Assembly: GCA_034766995.1 (NCBI GenBank)
Contig: CM068316.1
Coordinates: forward strand, 21,762,090 to 21,826,089
Source of the DNA: Acanthacorydalis orientalis
Taxonomy: Eukaryota; Arthropoda; Insecta; Megaloptera; Corydalidae
Direction of reading: 5' to 3'
Length of the DNA: 64,000 nucleotides
Below the pieces are notes generated by a model that was not told the DNA's origin, made no database searches, and saw only the letters and a program-made list of their open reading frames with translations. The position numbers and the translations under genes are program-made. Shown here in pieces: positions 24,706 through 47,839 of the stretch (position 1 is its first letter; each line of letters begins with the position of its first letter).

Positions 24706-26333
24706 ATGAGTGAGGGAGTTTCAGATAAAGATCCTTTATTATTTAAACATTTCAAAGGTCATAAAAATACTGTAACATGTTTATCTTTTAATCCTAGTGG
24801 AAATCAAGTTGTTAGTTGTAGTGAAGACAATTTCTTAATTATATGGGATATCAGTTCTTCAGTCCGTTGTTATAGAGTTCTTGCTCATTCAAGTGGTATA
24901 TTAAGTACAAAATTTTCACCAAACGGACAGTTAATTGCTTCTGCTTCCAAAGATTTAACAATTAAATTATGGAATCCTAGTAAAAGAGATATGTGTTCAG
25001 AATTGAAGGCACATTCTGCTTCTATCAGATCAGTAGACTTTACGACTGATAGTCGCAAAGTAAGATTTTTGTTTACAATATATACTCTTATTTACATAAC
25101 TTATTCCTGTTTTGTAATTTTTTAATGAATATAAACACTTGCATTTAATTTAATTTTTCTCAAAATATACTAATACAGTTACTCGCAAAAATATTCAGAC
25201 AAATGCGAGGTACATATATAATTAATTACGATTAATTAATTAGACATATATGTTTTTTCCATGAATTTTAGAATGTGTTATTTTTTGAATAATCTGTTTT
25301 TAGTTATCATTAGTTATTCCTTGAAATTATAAATCCCAAAAGTAGCTATTGTAATCATATGGTTTTTGTCTTGTGTGTGAATATAGACATGATTTGTGAA
25401 AATGTTAAAAAAACTTGCTAAAAAACCCATAATATCAATAGAATCTCTTTCAAGTATAGTATCAATATAACAGTTGTACAATGAAGTACACATGTGATAG
25501 AGAACCCCACACTTACCATAAGTATTATAATAAATTTTTAAACTAAAAGTGTTAATTATGAAAACTTGATGTATCCAACTCAGCTACACTTGTTCTCTTT
25601 ATACCAATTTGTCATTTTAGAAAGAAAGTAATCAATACAAATATACAAAAAATACATAAAACAAATATACAGTAAAAGTATACAAAAGTATTCAGATAAA
25701 TTGGCTTCTCTCACATAATATACATCCATAAGAGAAATATAATATTTTTAAAAGTTAGTTTGATAATCTTTCATTAAAATTACATTGCAAACTGTTCAGG
25801 ATTGAAATCTGAAGTATTCTTGGTTTAACTGAATCAGTTTTATTCTGGTCATTTATTATGTAGTTTATAAATTGTTATTTATTAGAAATATTATTTTCTT
25901 ACTCTACATCTCAATTAACTTTATAAATTCTCAATAAGACTTAGGTCTGGTGATTGTGGTGGTGTATCGAGTTATTTGGGAATATTATATAAAAGCTATT
26001 TTTTAACAATAAACTTTATATTTTTGTATATTTATTTCAATATTTTAAAACAATTTTTATTCTAATATGTACATATAATTAAAACAATTATGGTTAATTT
26101 GATTTCTAGCTTATGACTTGTTCAAATGATAAAAGTATTAAATTGTGGGAAGTTTCTAGAAAAAAATTTATAACATCGTACACAGATCATACTAATTGGG
26201 TTCGTTGCGCTCGATTTTCTCCAGACTGCAAACAAATTATATCTTGTTCTGATGATCGTACACATAAGTTATTTGATATTGCAAGTGGAAAATGTATTCA
26301 CACTTTCCAAGAATTAAAAGGTAATTATATGTG

Positions 26334-26364
<31 letters not shown>

Positions 26365-28402
26365 ATAAAAATGTTAATATCTGTTTTTGAAATGATTGCA
26401 AAATATATTAGGTCATGGAACACAAATAGAATTTCATCCAAATGGTATTTACATAGCTGTAAGTCTTAGTAATGGTGTTGTAAAATTATATGACACTAGA
26501 ATAATGAAACTTTGGCAACATTATCAAATTCATAATGATATCTGTACTGATGTTTCATTTCATATAAATGGAAATTATGTATTAACATCTTCATATGATT
26601 CAACAATGAAAGTGAGTTTTATAATTCAAATGTTTATATGTATAATGAATACATTTTTACAATTTATTTGAAACTAAATTAATTGTCAAAATTTATTTTT
26701 ATAACTTCAAGATTCAAATTTATAGATACTGGACTTATCAGAGGGAAGAGCAATATATACTTTGAAAGGACATGAAGGCCCTATAGAAACAGCCACATTT
26801 TCAAAACATGGAGATCTATTTGCTTCGGGAGGTGCAGATAAACAAGTATTGGTACTGTTTCAGTTCATTATATTTTAAAAATCAAAAATTGTAATGTCAT
26901 TCTATAATGTTTGTTCTTAATATATGTATGTTTATATGTATATAATATATATATATATATACACACACATGTGGATCTTATGATAAGTTTAGCAAATTTC
27001 TATAATATGAAACCACCATTCATTTGGTAATGTTACGGCTATCAATATTTCAAATATCAATTTTAAAATTATTTCAGATATGGAAAACTAATTTCGATAA
27101 TGATTTTAAAAAAAAACATGATAATAAATGTATTAGGGAGACATGTGCCACTGAATGTAATGATGTAAGTATACTGTTATTTTAAGTTTTTATTTGTTAT
27201 TATTCTTTCATTTGTAGATTAAAAATAATATTGTTAACATTACTATTAAAAATAACTTTATAATTAAACAAGATAGTTCTAGCTCTGTAGGTAAGTTCAC
27301 TTTCATAAATAAAATTTTCACTCCACAAACCACAAAAAATTTTTTTGATTAAAAATGTTTAGTAATTGATTATTTATTATCATTGGTCATGTGAATTTTA
27401 AAAATTAAATATAAAGAAATCTTTCATTTTTAACTAATTTTTTTATAGAATGATACATAACTATTGTAATGTGCATATATCCATAATCAGAATTGATTAG
27501 TAATCAGGTATTGAACATTCTTGATCAGAAATATTTTTGTACTTTTTGGAGTGAGTGAAAAAATTTTTTTAAACCGTTTTAAGGATGTAAATATATCAAA
27601 TTTAACCCTTAAACTACACGTGGGGGCTAAAAGTGACCCCAACAACCATGTTTCATACAGATATTATGTAGTTTAAGGGTTAAGAGTTAAGAAAAATATA
27701 GCTAACAGAAATACAAACAATTTTTTTCTGCAAAGTATTATAACTTGTATTGATTATTTCTAAATTTATGGTAAATATAATTTGAGAATAATTTGTATAT
27801 ATATATATAGACAATAAACATTCCTTTTTTATATAAGATGTTAAAAAGTAAATATGTTATTGTTATGTACTTGTATTTTTTAATTTAATGACTTGTTTAT
27901 AAAAAAACTTACTAATAGTAATTCTATATATGTAAAATTAAAAATACTAATAGTTTTATTCTTATCTTTTGTATTAGATTACTAGTGAAGATTTCTAAAA
28001 ACAAAGTCTTTTTATAACAATTAGGGGAACTATATTATCAGAGATATTTTATATATTGAAATAGAGAGTTCATTGAAAAATCACAGCATTTTTTTAAACT
28101 AAAAATTTTTAATTCTTTTATATATTGCCAAAATTATGTATTTCATTTTGTAGGGTGCATTAATTCAGCAGTTTGCTAATGTAAATGTGAAACCGATAAA
28201 TAAAAGTAATGATGCAATGTTGCCTGTAAGCAAAAATTCAGAAAATAATGATGAAAAAAAAAATGAAGATATTGTTGATAGAGAAGTGAATTTACCTGTT
28301 AATATAATACATGATTTAACACAAAAAATTGATTCAATCATAAATACTATGTCATATTTTGATCAACGACTGAAGAATATAGAAAAAAAAATACAACAAT
28401 GA
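24706..28402 (+). CDS. Poc1: POC1 centriolar WD40 protein
   Basis: Six exons join in phase to 408 aa: 24706-25059, 26110-26320, 26412-26611, 26726-26851, 27078-27164, 28154-28402. Seven WD40 repeats span about residues 15-300, with motifs such as [42 protein letters not shown] and QVLIWK. A polar, acidic linker follows, and the C-terminus ([20 protein letters not shown] and on) is the coiled-coil POC1 motif. POC1 stabilises centriole walls and basal bodies. I chose the ATG at 24706 (AAAATG context); upstream reading is open but has no ATG. A Tc1 remnant lies in intron 1. A miniature piggyBac and a family repeat lie in the last intron. Confidence 0.95.
25178..25985 (-). mobile_element. Decayed Tc1-like transposon in POC1 intron 1
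   Basis: TTACTCGCAAAAATATTCAGAC near 25178 resembles a Tc1-type terminal repeat. On the minus strand near 25945-25970 a remnant reads [13 protein letters not shown], the third-catalytic-residue region of Tc1 transposases (catalytic Asp in QSPD). The remainder is full of stops and appears shortened. Confidence 0.65.
27285..27575. repeat. Dispersed miniature-element family, copy 4
   Basis: Begins near TTCACTTTCATAAATAAAATTTTCACTCC and contains CACAAACCACAAAAAA and the AATTGATTATT core. The right end (GGAGTGAGTGAAAAAATTTT) is loosely inverted to the left end. Located in the last POC1 intron. Confidence 0.6.
27602..27683. mobile_element. 82-bp piggyBac-type miniature element
   Basis: Perfect 17-bp terminal inverted repeats, TTAACCCTTAAACTACA (27602-27618) and its complement (27667-27683), including the TTAA target sequence. 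The interior is about 48 bp, GC-richer than its surroundings, and non-coding. The end sequence resembles that of the 16570-17707 piggyBac (CCCTTAA.CTAC), so a related transposase may have moved it (inference). Confidence 0.85.
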
Positions 28403-29213
28403 GTCTAATAATATTTTGTCACTCATCAATTTTAATATTTATTTATGAGAAGTGTAGTTTCTTCTTATATAAATATCAAATAGATTAATGAACATAAATA
28501 AGCACTAATAGCATTGCAAAAAAAGTTAATTTTTTTTACATCAATTTATTCATTTTGTTACTTTAGAGTAAAAACTTGTTCTAGTAGTTTGATATTGCAT
28601 CATGGTTGTAATAATTTTTAAATTATTTATCGAATAACAATTTATATTATTTTGTTTAAAATAATAGGATATATGAACTTATGAAATTAATAAATCATAT
28701 ATTTGATAAATAATAAATTATATACTGAATAGCAACTATTAAAGTTTCTTTGTGTAATAATAAAAGTGTGTGAATTGAATGAAGTTGAATTTTTTTCAAT
28801 GTATTTGCTATCTTGCTTGTAAACTTGTTCTTTGTAATTGATATAGTTAGTAAGTGTTCTCACTATATTTCTCAGACACTTTTCATACTTGAAGTGTATG
28901 TAAAATACAATTGACTAGAAAATAACACACTGCTCAATGTCTACATGTAAGGGCCGACTAGTTCATTTACTGTTCACTCTAATTATTGACATAAACTAGC
29001 TGATAAGTAGCAAGTGAACTCACTTTATGTAATACTTAAGTGATAAAACTAACATACTGTATAAATATTTTAAATATATTATGTTTAATTTGCTTATATT
29101 TTTACTTAGAACAAAAGAAAAGCATTATATATAACCAAAATTTGTCCAAATTGGACCATAATAGGAATCATCATAGATTTTGATATTCTTTTTGTAATGA
29201 TATAGTTCTGACA
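28403..29213. other. POC1 3' flank, no gene seen
   Basis: AT-rich DNA after the POC1 stop, with several AATAAA motifs (for example near 28755). Contains probable 3' UTR but no further coding signal. Confidence 0.5.
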
Positions 29214-29455
29214 TCGTGGCTAAATTCACTTTCACAAATGAATTCTTTTTTTATCCCACAAACCATAAAAAAATGTTCGGGTCAAAAATGATCAATAAAT
29301 CATTAATCTTTTTTTTGTTACTTATACACATTTTAATAGTATTGCCATCACAATGCTTACGAGCATCAATCAAAAATAAATAAGGATGGAATATTTTTGA
29401 CCAGAAAAATGTTTTTTGATTTAAGGGGTGAAGAAAGAATTCCTTTGTAAAAGAT
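29214..29455. repeat. Dispersed miniature-element family, copy 5
   Basis: Left end CACTTTCACAAATGAATTCT, right end inverted as AGAAAGAATTCCTTTGTAAAAG. The core includes GGTCAAAAATGATCAATAAA, TTACTTATACACATTTT and TATTGCCATCA. This is one of the most complete copies. Confidence 0.7.
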
Positions 29456-29869
29456 AATTTAATTGTTATTTGTATGGGAGACATCACTTATATACTTCCA
29501 TAATTTTTGAAATTGGAGTAATTTTATTTTATCATCTTTACATTTTTTATTACTACCAAATTATTATAACGAATTAAAAAATAATCTTCATTAACTTCTG
29601 TAAACATTGGTAGTGTAGTTCTTTTATTACTTCAGTCTTTTTTTACATAATTAACATGACTGTTTACGTTGTATAGTATTACAATAGCATAAGGTCAAAT
29701 GCTGTAAAATCTATGGCTGTAAATATAATAAATATACAATTATATGTAATTCTACGATAAAAAAAATAACATTATTCATTTCTACCAAGCAAGTATGTAT
29801 TTTTAAAATCTTTCTCTTGAAACATCACATTTTTTTTATAAAATGTGGTGCGTGTGTGCGTGTATATTT

Positions 29870-30445
29870 TGTTCAATACGTTTACCCCAAGAAAATTGAA
29901 ATAAAAGAAGATATGAAGTATGTCTATTTAGGTTAGCTTTTCAACAAAGATGGATCATTCATTGAAGAAGTAAACAGGAGAATAAAAATGGGATGAAGAT
30001 CATATGGACAAAACACCTTGATATTTATATCAACAATTTCATTTTGAAGAAAAAAGTATCAATCTCACTCTATTTGAAGAAAAAAGTATTTGATCAATGT
30101 ATACTACCAGTCCTTACCTACACTAATGAAACATGGATGCATAACACCAAAATCACTCCAAAACAGAGAAGTATGGAAAGATGTATGTTAAAAATAACAA
30201 GAAGAGATAGGAAAAAAACAGACAGGAGTCACAGATGTAATAAAAAGTGTAAAAGTTGAAATGGAAATGAGCGGGGTATGTTGCAAGAAAAGAAAACAAG
30301 TGATAGACAATAAAAATTATTAAATGAGAACCAAAGAATATAAAAATATTGGAAATTAGTAGGAAAGAGACACATTCAATCGAACAGAATGGAAAATCAT
30401 GGAAGAGGCCTTTATCCAGCTTTAACAGAAGCTGATATATACATA
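29870..30445 (+). mobile_element. 3' fragment of a non-LTR retrotransposon
   Basis: Broken plus-strand frames match the C-terminal part of insect endonuclease-reverse transcriptase polyproteins: YLG.LFNKDGSFIEEVNRRI near 29920-29985, KVFDQCILPVLTYTNETWMH at 30085-30145, RSMERCMLKITRRDRKKT at 30170-30225, and a terminal W..MEEAFIQL near 30390-30420. It ends in an ACATAC tandem tail near 30435, as some RTE-like elements do. It is 5' truncated and inactive. Confidence 0.75.
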
Positions 30446-31143
30446 CATACATATACATATGTTCTGAATGATACAATTTTACTGCATTTAATTTTTACTC
30501 TCCTAAAATAAAAGAATAAATACAACTTACTATCTTCCTTTTTTAAATTTATTGTGTAAAAACCAATCTTTGCATTTGTTTAAATGTGCTAGAAAGTGCA
30601 ACTCATAACGATACATGATTAAAATTATAAATATATACATTATAGGTATTGATTGTACTGAAATTAATATTAGAAAATAAAAATTGAATAAAAGCAATGA
30701 CTACATAGATACTGGAGTGGTTTGCTGCCCAAATTGTTAACCTTTAGAAAGTATTTATCTGTTTATATAATTGACAAAACAATTCTAATTTAACTATGAT
30801 AACAGTAAAATAAATATATTTAATATTTTTGAAGAAATTAATGATGATAAAAAGTAATCTTAAGTAAAGTGTTGTAAAAGTTATAATAAAGTTACATGTT
30901 ATCAGCATATTTTATTAAATTATATAAACAGTTCCACTAATAACTTTTTCAGATAAATAATATAAACCTAACAAAAATAAGGAACAATTAAAATTCTGTA
31001 TCATTATAAGGCTAGCCTGGTACTTTTCTGAAAGCATATACTATTCATAAATGATATACACCTAGTATGAACATAGTAGTGTCTAATGTTAACATTGGTA
31101 ATAATTTAACTATATTTTATGGAAATATTTCAAATGCAATTAA
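30446..31143. other. AT-rich spacer, no gene seen
   Basis: No domain or repeat structure noticed between the retrotransposon fragment and the Harbinger element. Confidence 0.5.
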
Positions 31144-33123
31144 AGCTTCGTGCACACTACTGTCTCGTTACGGCACGGCAGGCAGCCAACACGTCTCGAC
31201 ACGTGTTGTAGGATTGCACACTATTATCACGCGAGACCGTCAAGTTTTGTACTGCGCAGCCGCGTGCACACAATTGACACTTGTTTGCGCGCCACTATCA
31301 TATAGATAGACTTCATTGATTTTGTTATTGAAATTATAATGGAGAGCGAAACAAGTAGTTCTTCCGAGTTTGATGAAGAACCAGCAAGTATTTGTACTGT
31401 GATAGCTCATAATTAAATTCATAAGAAAAGAATGTGGATTCATAACTTAAATTTAAAAAGAAAAGAGTGAATTCCATCGTCTTGTAAAGGAGCTTTAAGA
31501 GCACCTTAATCGGTACAAGATGTACTTCAGGATGTCGAAAGAAAAGTTCGAGTACCTGTATGGTCTTATCGAAGAGAATATAAGATCCGAAAACACACAA
31601 ATGCGAGAACTCATTAGTAAGGAAGAAAAACTTGCCCTGTGTTTAAGGTAAATTTAACACAAAACTATCTTAATTTATTATTTTCTTATAATGCTACAAC
31701 TATATGTTGTACTTCGCTCTCAGAGATAGAGTGGCGAAGTAGAATATAGAGCTGTCGATGAATTCTTTACGTTCTTGATGTTTGTTGTCGTTTTTCGTGT
31801 ACGTAAAGATAGTATCAAAAAATACATTTCCCTCTCAAACTTCAGGTGACCGTAAAATATAACATTCGCTGTGCAGCGTCTCCACCTTTTCCTGCCGTTT
31901 ATAAAACTTTTTAAATTGAACATTTTATTTTTAGATTTCTTGCCACGGAAACTCTTTCAAGAGCTTTCAATTCAGTTATCGGATGGGATTCAGCACAGTA
32001 GGATAGATAGATCTGTTTGTGATGCTATTTAGAAGAGATTGAATCCAATTTTCATGCCGGTGCCAAATTAAAACATTTGGAAAATGTTGACTGAAAAAAT
32101 TAAAAATTTTTGTTTAAAAATCAATTCCTAAACTGCATCGCAGCAATTGATGGGAAGCATCACTCTATGCAGTGTCCGATTCGAGGAGGCTCGAAATATT
32201 TTAATTATAAAGGCTTCCGTTCACTAGTTCTACTTGGAAAAAAGTTGCAAGACCAAGTACTTTTCACACCACCAGACAGCCCATCGAGTGAAAATTCTCC
32301 ACCGCTTCCCTACGTTATAGTTGGAAGTGAAACTTTGCCACTGAAATCATACTGACTTCGACCATATAGCAGACATCACCGTGCAGGAGATGAAAACAAA
32401 AAGATATTTGATTATCGATTGACGAGACCGCGAAGAGTCGTTGAAAATGTATTTAGCATTCTCGCATCACGGTGCAGAGTATTTCGTCAGCCTCTAGACT
32501 GTTCTGTGTATGAATTACACCATTACAAGATGTTACGGATCATGTCGTAGCGGTTTCACAACTTTATATTGCTACGTTTACCCTTGCCTAGATTTTAGAA
32601 ATAATGTATTGGGTGCTATCAAGATTTTTTATATTATTTGATAATAACTGTTATAATAAATATTTTAATAAATAACAATGTTGTTAATTTATTTAAGAGT
32701 TATTTTTACATCTGGAAGAACCAAATTGTTTTATTAGGTTATATTATACTACATTATATATTATACTATATGTTACATTATTTATACTATATAATATACT
32801 ATACTATAATAAAATACATTTTTATATATTTTTAATTAAAATCGACACATTTTCAATTCATCTCGAAACTTTTCAAACTGAAATGTCAATTGACAACTAT
32901 TCAAAAGTGTTATCACGTCTCGAAATATCTGTAAAAACAGAAATATGTGAGAACGCGTTAACCATAGATAAACACAGTCGAGATAAGAACCATACGTGTT
33001 AGACGGGATGTACGAGACGTGTCAGTAGTGTGCACGGGTACCATTGAAACCAATGTAAAATTAGCTCTCACATATTCCTTATCACGTGATAGTGTGTAAC
33101 GAGACAGTAGTGTGCACGAGGCT
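31144..33123 (+). mobile_element. PIF/Harbinger transposon, decayed
   Basis: Terminal inverted repeats of 28 bp with one mismatch: the left begins AGCTTCGTGCACACTACTG and the right, complemented, begins AGCCTCGTGCACACTACTG. Both are flanked by the 3-bp target duplication TAA (31141-31143 and 33124-33126), diagnostic of PIF/Harbinger. A second, shorter copy of the end motif (GTAGTGTGCACGGG) lies internally near 33025. Element length is 1980 bp. It carries a damaged nuclease gene. Confidence 0.9.
31339..32550 (+). pseudogene. Harbinger nuclease (HARBI1-like), broken
   Basis: Starts MESETSSSSEFDEE at 31339. Stops at about 31413 and later break the N-terminal part, which still shows YFRMSKEKFEYLYGLI (about 31520-31568) and EEKLALCLR. 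A GT-AG intron appears to lie at 31648-31934, after which FLATE resumes the family motif. NCIAAIDGKHHSMQCP (32125-32175) contains the first catalytic Asp and FNYKGFRSLVLL follows. The section that should hold the second catalytic residue is missing, and the third appears near ENVFSILASRCRVF (32440-32480). Not functional. Confidence 0.82.
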
Positions 33124-33772
33124 TAAATTCGCCATATTTTATTAGTATGTACTTGATGCTAAGCTACATAACCTAGATATGAAATTTAATACTTATATTC
33201 TTGTATTAAAATACTAGTAAAAAATGTTTTTATACGAATAACCATATCTTATATGTATATTATTTGCCTTATGAAACATACTATTAAACCGAAAAAGTAT
33301 ATATTAATGTTTAAATGTTAAAAATACATTAAATTTGATACCAAAACAATATGATTTATTTATATGGTAGTGGTTCAGTTAAGGACTTTTGTTAAAGTGC
33401 ACTTTAAAAATTCTAATTTTTTGCTAAATTGATTGATTACAATATAAAAAATGATTTGAAGTCGGGAGGGGCAAGCATTTTGAAATAATATATAAAAAAA
33501 AAAAAAAACAAAAAAAGTATCCGAGTAACATATGACTTTTTACATTGTAACCAATCAATTTTTAAAGAGCTTTTTTTAACAAAAACCCTTAAACAGAATC
33601 ATTGCCATTTATATAATTAGTTTTTTCATATATTTATATAATAGATTAACTTGTGCTGTAGGTTGTATTTATCCATCTTTATCTATGCGTAGAATCAGAG
33701 ATATACTATCAAACACCATTTGTACGACATTCTTTTATCTATGATTTGTACTATCAGCTGGAATTACAAATG

Positions 33773-33805
33773 TTCCATGCATAGATAAAGTATCTATGCA
33801 TGGAA
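33773..33805. repeat. Perfect palindrome, 15-bp arms
   Basis: TTCCATGCATAGATA, three-base centre AAG, then the exact complement. The core TAGATAAAGTATCT recurs elsewhere in the window. Confidence 0.9.
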
Positions 33806-34610
33806 TCTATGGTTCCATGTGAACAAAATTGTATTCATGATAAATTAATTTCAAATTATTTCATTACACTTTTCTAATTTATTATATTGAAAATAAAAAA
33901 AAAATGCGATTATTTTTTAAAATATTTGTATACTATTACATAAATTGTTTAATCATTAAATACAATATTATTTATAAAAGTATAAAACCGTAAAATGCTG
34001 TTAATTATTTTTTGATAAAACAATTAATCAACATAAATTATGAGTGACATTAAAATTGTGATTATTTTTTGTTCCAAATATTTTATGAAACATTTATCAA
34101 AAAAAAATAAATAAAACGATAAAAATGGTCATCGTTAATATTGTTTTTTTTTTAAAAAAATATATATATTTAAAACAATTTTTAAAATAAATTTTAATAC
34201 ATAAAAAAAATAAATTTAATATGATATTAAAAATAAGTAATTACTAATATACTTTAAAATCAATATTGAAAAATAATAAAAAAATGAAAAGTAAAAAACG
34301 TTTATTTTAATTAATTCATTATTGATAAATAAATCATTTTTAAAATTCATTAGAATCATTTATATCAATAAAACTGTAAAATAAAATAATTTTATATGAA
34401 AAAATAAGAAAATGTATATGTAATAAATGAAATAACTACTTATAATAAAATTAATCGTGAAATTAAATTATAAAATATTAGCAACGAATTCCACTTTAAT
34501 ACATAATTTTGGGAAAAGTGTTATGATATATTTATAAATAATTTGAATATATAGATTGAAATAAAAAAAGAACGGAAGTAGTAAAAGTAAATATTAAAAC
34601 AAACTTCCAT

Positions 34611-34915
34611 CGTCGTCGTCTGTAGCGAGGGCCTGAGGGGCCCATGCTTTCTTGAGCACCAAGCGATGTACGCCCATGGCTCGCGTTTCACGTATTTCCT
34701 GGGATGTTGCTGGGTACGGAGATTCTCATTTTGTGGAGCATTTCTACCCCCTCCAGGGGGTCGTCTCTAGCTGTAGGGCCAGCGGAGCTCCAGGTCGACC
34801 AGTGAAGGCCGACCTCTTACTGGCCATCGGGGAGGGCTGACGCCAGGTCACTGACCGTCGTCCACCTCGCGCTGCGCCACCAGCAGGCTAGGCCGCTGGT
34901 ATTTGCAGCGCTCGG
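34611..34915. mobile_element. 305-bp GC-rich insertion with 12-bp target duplication
   Basis: A sharply GC-rich block in AT-rich DNA, flanked by the direct repeat ACAAACTTCCAT (34599-34610 and 34916-34927). The length of the duplication and lack of inverted ends suggest target-primed insertion, for example of a 5'-truncated non-LTR element or SINE lacking a poly-A tail. A 62-codon open frame on the plus strand (34652-34840) resembles nothing I recognise and probably reflects GC content only. Confidence 0.7.
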
Positions 34916-34982
34916 ACAAACTTCCATAATAAATCAAATCGTTTAAATATAAAGTAACATTCATTCATACATCCTTACGTAC

Positions 34983-35109
<127 letters not shown>

Positions 35110-35779
35110 CCCCTTTCTAGATTTTGTCGAAAAAAATATGAGGTTCATTTTCAAAAAATTGGACTATTAAATTTAATGTAATTTTTAGTGTCATCCAGTT
35201 CTTTGATAATTACATACAGTCTATCTATGCACATGACCATGCATGCTTCACACATGCATCCATTAAACAAAGATTTCGCGCCACTTATGTAGGACCATAA
35301 ATTATACTACTGTCAGTATAATGACAAAAGTATTTTATGTAGCAAAGGAGAATTTCAATTGTAAAGTGAATTTATTTATGTTGTCAGATGGTAATATTAA
35401 AAAAATCTTAGACCATGTAATATACTTATTTTACCTTAAAATATATAAAATTAAATACATACTATTATAGTTTTTATTCGACAAGTACGCAGGTACGTTA
35501 CTTAATTTTTCGTTTGAGGATGCTCCATCATATTGTTTTAATATTGGTTGTATACAAAAAAATTAAATATGATTTATGAAATTGTTTCCTTGTCCAGATA
35601 TGATATATTTTTGTTAGTATTGAATGTAATTATAAAATTATACAGTTACTAATATTTCTTATATAACTGAAGAGTTTGAATATTAATAAAAATCTTAGAA
35701 TTTTCTAAATACAAATAGAGTGTGTAAATGCATGTGTATTACGTGAATAGATTCTGAAATAACATAATACATATAAGTT

Positions 35780-35851
<72 letters not shown>
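35780..35851. repeat. (TA)n microsatellite
   Basis: About 70 bp of TA repeat upstream of CDC7. Confidence 0.95.
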
Positions 35852-35856
<5 letters not shown>

Positions 35857-36117
35857 TATTTCGTTTTTAAATTATAAAAAATCAGATTTATTTTTAAACT
35901 GAATTGAAATTGTTAATGTATGTTTTATTTCATAATTTAGGTTTCGAGTAAAGTAAATCATACCTAACAGTACAAAAAAATAATAAATAAATGGAATATG
36001 TGAAGATAAAACTTGTTGGGACTAAAAAGAATTGAAAATTATAACAAATTACAATATTTGAAATATAATGATTTTTATTACTATTGTTATGTGTACTAAT
36101 GCCCATAGAAAGTAAAC

Positions 36118-46408
<10,291 letters not shown>

Positions 46409-46918
46409 TGTATTTCATTTTTTAATAACTATTTAAAATGTTTAAATGTATTTTGTATTAAATGTTACTTTTTGTGTGTACTTATGTATTCATATATAAT
46501 TCAAAATAAGAATTAAATGACTACCTTTTCTACAAGTCTAAAACCTGTTTATTTATAACACTATCATTTTTTTGTATTAAGTGTTCATTTTATTCGTTTA
46601 CTTATTACATTTAAGTAATAAAAAAAAAAAATATGTACAAGGTGTTTTAGTTAATCACTAAGAGAATATAACAATCTAAAATACATAATTAAGTGATGAT
46701 TTTATAGTTTTATACATACACACGATTTTAGTATATGCTCTGGTGCATATTCAGTGTAAACATATATTCTGTAAAGTGTAATGAACAATGCAATATTGAA
46801 TAAATGTAAGACCGTGGTTGAAACAGTAGTGCTAATTTCATTGTTTACAATAATGCATCACCGATGATGTAAACCACAACTATTTTTGCACCAATCTAAT
46901 AAATAAAGTGTTCATATT
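46409..46918. other. CDC7 3' flank
   Basis: AT-rich. A candidate AATAAA lies at 46617-46622 about 210 nt after the stop, beside a genomic A run. No other feature. Confidence 0.4.
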
Positions 46919-47630
46919 TAATATAAAGCAATACATCCAAAATATGCTATTACATTTTTATATAAAATATACTAAATTCTCTCGCAAAAATTATAAGATA
47001 TAATAGTTTAAAAAATATTTAATAAGCTGTTCATATATAATAAAAACCCTAATCATGAAACATAGATTTTAGTCTGTTTTTTTCAATGCAACGTACTGAA
47101 ATTAATTATAGAAATAAAAGTAGCATATGAAAATACACTTTCATATACAATCAATTTTTAATGATATAAATGTATCCAGGAAATATACAAATATTCTGAA
47201 TTATTTGTACTAAAGTTAATGAATTAAAATGTCCAATAATTTGTTTCTTTTTTTAAAGAATTTAATTTCGGTATAATTTTAATAAATTAATATATACATT
47301 TTTAATTTCTTTGTGATAATTTGTTCATTAATGTTTTTACATTTTCTGGAGTTTTGTTTTTTAGTTAACATTTTAAAATCTATTGCACTCTATGTACACA
47401 AAATAATACAAGACTATATGAAATGAAAAGTATTCAACTTAAAGAAAATCTTGCGAATAAATGGTTTAAGTTTACTTCATTTATATATTATATAATTTAA
47501 AATTTGTGTCATTTAAATTATATAATGTATGTTAAATCATAAATTTAAATAAACGAAATAATTACACAACAAATATTTTCCAAGCACATATGTAAAATAT
47601 ATATATGCATACATACAGACAACATTTCTG
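46919..47630 (-). pseudogene. Degraded duplicate of the adjacent RNF4-like gene
   Basis: 46919-47058 resembles 47698-47830 (the 3' flank of the next gene: AATATGCTATTACATTTTT, ATATATAATAAAAA). 47060-47310 resembles 48785-49030, and 47330-47630 resembles 49050-49370 (5' exon, then TTTAAATTATATAATGTAT and the CAAGCACAT tail). The order matches a tandem copy from which most of exons 2 and 3, including the whole RING domain, has been deleted near 47059. The remains of exon 1 (about 47330-47395) are frame-broken. Confidence 0.72.
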
Positions 47631-47839
47631 AAATCAGTGACAAATACAAAAGTAGTCAGGCTTAATAAATAAAGTACGTTTTTTTTATCTCATGTTTAAT
47701 ATAAAATAAATATTCAAAATATGCTATTACATTTTTTATATAAAAGTACTAAATTCACACAAAAATTATAAGGTACAGTTTAAAAAATACTTTTAGGCTA
47801 TTTATATATAATAAAAATACTAACTGTAAAGTAATAAAA

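Noticed and set aside
29251..29487. 78-codon minus-strand open frame
   Set aside because: It coincides with a miniature-element copy and shows no protein similarity.
30153..30476. 107-codon minus-strand frame rich in Phe and Leu
   Set aside because: Antisense of the non-LTR retrotransposon fragment, which has clear plus-strand motifs.
34652..34840. 62-codon open frame in the GC-rich insertion
   Set aside because: Fewer stops are expected by chance at this GC content; no recognisable domain and no start context.
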